Shown in pieces: positions 57,783-58,048 of a DNA stretch of 58,048 nt. The first letter of the stretch is position 1. Each line of letters begins with the position of its first letter. The notes under the pieces are model-generated. The model saw nothing but the letters and a program-made list of their open reading frames with translations, made no database searches and was not told the origin of the DNA. The translations under genes were made by a program, and so were the position numbers. The stretch spans positions 1-58,048 of the forward strand of contig JAMQCK010000125.1 in the NCBI GenBank assembly GCA_024196135.1, given 5' to 3'. Origin of the DNA: Pleurotus ostreatus/Saccharomyces cerevisiae fusant (taxonomy: Eukaryota; Opisthokonta).

Positions 57783-58048
57783 ATGAAGCTCACCGTTGTC
57801 CTCCTTACCACTGCCATCGCGGCGAGGGCCAGCCCTGCGCCAGTCGCCGTCGACTCCCGCTCCGCCGACAGCCTCGTCAATCGCGCGGCTCCGCCCCAGT
57901 CTGAGATCGACCAGTGGCTCAAGGCCCACAACGACGAGCGCGCGCAGCACGGCGCGGTCGCGCTCGTGTGGAACCAGACGCTGTCAGACAAGGCCGCGGA
58001 CTGGGCGAGCCAGTGCATTTGGGAGCACTCGAATTCGGGGCAGAATCT
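57783..58048 (+). CDS. Secreted CAP/PR-1 family protein, 5' part (partial at the window edge)
   Basis: The frame opens with a signal peptide (MKLTVVLLTTAIAARASPAP) and runs to the end of the window. After a short linker the CAP domain starts QSEIDQWLKAHNDERAQHGA and continues VALVWNQTLSDKAADWASQC and IWEHSNSGQN. This closely matches the minus-strand CAP gene at 52350-53332, with the same MKLT signal start and the same AQHGAV..LVWNQ block. The propeptide-like linker is shorter. The gene looks intact as far as it goes. Confidence 0.9.
   Translation, partial: MKLTVVLLTTAIAARASPAPVAVDSRSADSLVNRAAPPQSEIDQWLKAHNDERAQHGAVALVWNQTLSDKAADWASQCIWEHSNSGQN

Noticed and set aside
1..58048. CRISPR arrays, bacterial operons and insertion sequences
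   Set aside because: The many spliceosomal introns and fungal gene families show eukaryotic nuclear DNA. No regular spacer-repeat array or transposase gene was seen.

Overview
This window is fungal nuclear DNA, most likely from an agaricomycete (wood-decay type) basidiomycete. The genes are GC-rich and broken by many introns of about 50 nt with GTRNGY donors. They include families typical of that group: an AA9 lytic polysaccharide monooxygenase, several F-box proteins of the agaricomycete type, DUF3632 and DUF6699 proteins, and CAP/PR-1 secreted proteins. Gene models were built by eye from conserved protein sequence and splice sites. For most of them the summed exon length is a multiple of three.

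Layout. 1-110: the tail of a cyclin-like exon cut by the window edge. 110-3288: gene-poor, strongly purine/pyrimidine-skewed sequence with several minisatellites and a possible short inverted-repeat element. 3289-6059 (+): complex I 75-kDa subunit. 6734-8376 (-): unknown 493-aa protein. 9161-10119 (-): AA9 LPMO. 11163-12618 (-): monoacylglycerol-lipase-like hydrolase. 13787-15334 (+): 2OG-oxygenase-like protein. 15818-17668 (+) and 17816-19361 (-): two F-box proteins, the second with an apparent frameshift. 19582-20766 (-): EFM7-type methyltransferase. 22703-25107 (+): MFS transporter of the allantoate permease type with several micro-exons. 25593-26657 (+): DUF3632 protein.

27273-42376 is the most unusual part. 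Three paralogous genes (called A, B and C here) lie on the minus strand, 4-5 kb apart, with an F-box gene between B and C. Each has a long disordered, basic, Pro/Ala/Ser-rich N-terminal part and ends in the same roughly 85-residue domain with a C-x2-C...KH...C pattern, which I do not recognise as a named family. Their 3' flanks share a further exon-like block, so the cluster arose by segmental duplication.

44384-45276 (+): DUF6699 protein. 46322-49186 (-): COP9 signalosome subunit 1. 49496-50378 (+): WW-domain protein. 52350-53332 (-): CAP protein. 54343-55131 (+): zinc-finger/RING protein. 55463-56137 and 56431-57065 (both -): a tandem pair of unknown paralogs with the same exon layout. 57783-58048 (+): the start of a second CAP gene that runs off the window. 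The genes show no sign of a shared pathway beyond the local duplications. AA9 and the CAP proteins are secreted. The CSN1, F-box and RING proteins all belong to ubiquitin/cullin biology but are not organised as a functional cluster.
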